Assembly (NCBI GenBank): GCA_000715855.1
Contig: JNYN01003412.1
Location: 1 to 5,378, forward strand
From: Actinoplanes liguriensis
Lineage (GTDB): Bacteria; Actinomycetota; Actinomycetes; Mycobacteriales; Micromonosporaceae
Length of the DNA: 5,378 nt
Direction: 5' to 3'
The notes beneath the pieces are model-generated. The model was not told the DNA's origin. It saw nothing but the letters and a program-made list of their open reading frames with translations, and did not search any database. This document shows, piece after piece, positions 4,931 through 5,378 of this stretch. Numbering within the stretch: the stretch's first letter is position 1; the number at the start of each line of letters is the position of its first letter. A program made the translations under genes and the position numbers.

Positions 4931-4942
4931 TAGGGTCGGCGG
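4931..4942 (+). promoter_or_regulatory. Leaderless promoter of the GlxA-like gene
   Basis: TAGGGT at 4931-4936 is a strong actinobacterial -10 (TANNNT) and ends six bases before ATG 4943. This is the classic spacing for an mRNA beginning at the start codon. The six bases between hold only GG-C-GG-like sequence and leave no room for a normal ribosome site. No convincing -35 is visible. Confidence 0.6.
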
Positions 4943-5378
4943 ATGCACATCGTCGCGGTGCTCGCGCTCGACCAGGTGATCCCGTTCGATCTGGCCACGC
5001 CGATCGAGGTGTTCGGCCGGGTTCAGCTGGAGGACGGTCGCAATCCCTATGAGGTACGGGTGTGCGCGCCGGCGGCGACGGTGGACGCGGGGCCCTTCAC
5101 GATCCAGGTCCGGTGGGGGCTGGAGTCGCTGCTCGACGCGGACACGATCATGCTTCCGGGCTGTGCGGACACGGCCATGGTCGTACCGGAGGAGGTTCTC
5201 GATCTTCTCCGGAAGGCAGCCGCGGGTGGCGCGCGGATCGCGTCGATCTGCACGGGGACGTTCATCTTCGCGGCGACCGGTCTGCTGGACGGTCTGCGGG
5301 CCACGACGCACTGGGTCGCGGCGCCGGCGCTCGCGGCGCGCCACCCGTCGATCGCCGTGGACCCGGAGGTGCTGTATG
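4943..5378 (+). CDS. DJ-1/PfpI-domain protein, GlxA-like AraC-family regulator (partial, 3' cut)
   Basis: The first 145 residues are present and the frame is still open at the window edge. They form a class-I glutamine-amidotransferase-like (DJ-1/PfpI) domain. It begins with the strand MHIVAVLALDQVIPFDLATPIEVFG (Glu22 at the family's conserved acidic position). Next come IMLPGCADTA (69-78) and the nucleophile-elbow segment RIASICTGTFIFAATGLLDG with Cys103. Then follow RATTHW (119-124) and the start of an HPSIAVDPEVLY strand. This order is typical of GlxA-type regulators, in which the domain senses a ligand and a C-terminal AraC-type helix-turn-helix binds DNA. The helix-turn-helix, if present, lies beyond the window, so a stand-alone DJ-1 protein or an isonitrile-hydratase-like enzyme remains possible. 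It is transcribed away from the membrane-protein genes from a shared intergenic region of 94 bases. Confidence 0.85.
   Translation, partial: MHIVAVLALDQVIPFDLATPIEVFGRVQLEDGRNPYEVRVCAPAATVDAGPFTIQVRWGLESLLDADTIMLPGCADTAMVVPEEVLDLLRKAAAGGARIASICTGTFIFAATGLLDGLRATTHWVAAPALAARHPSIAVDPEVLY

Overview
This window looks like chromosomal DNA from a high-GC actinomycete. The coding regions show very strong G/C at third codon positions, GTG starts are common, there are candidate leaderless promoters with TANNNT -10 boxes, and the protein families are typical of actinobacteria. Micromonosporaceae (Actinoplanes-like) is my guess from the flavour of the proteins and is not proven.

Layout. Positions 1-115 are noncoding, with short direct repeats and a likely leaderless promoter. 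A TetR-family regulator (116-835, +) follows and carries an unusual repeat-built insertion after its DNA-binding domain. A gene-free convergent stretch (836-1198) holds two families of degenerate repeats and a near-perfect bidirectional terminator. Everything from 4848 down to 1199 lies on the minus strand. In order of transcription this is a damaged DUF2269-like membrane protein, a small DUF3817-like membrane protein, a short Asp-Gly-Gly-Ala repeat protein (interrupted), a JmjC/cupin-type 2-oxoglutarate oxygenase, and a 14-TM drug-efflux-type MFS transporter. A divergent promoter region (4849-4942) separates this block from a GlxA/AraC-type DJ-1/PfpI protein (4943 to the window edge, +).

Two points dominate. 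First, 4199-4214 is a 16-base exact match to the Tn5/Nextera mosaic end (16 of its 19 bases). It is almost certainly sequencing adapter left in the assembly, so the join between its two sides is suspect. Second, the adapter falls inside a small gene whose tail is built of DGGA units. Its stop codon overlaps the start of the oxygenase gene (TAATG). A repetitive small peptide coupled to a JmjC oxygenase and followed by an exporter is a plausible, unproven ribosomally made and hydroxylated peptide locus. The missing middle of the peptide must be recovered before this can be judged.

The TetR regulator is convergent with the transporter, not divergent from it. Similar TAGCCTG/CAGG sequences at the TetR start and at the possible MFS promoter hint that it may control both.
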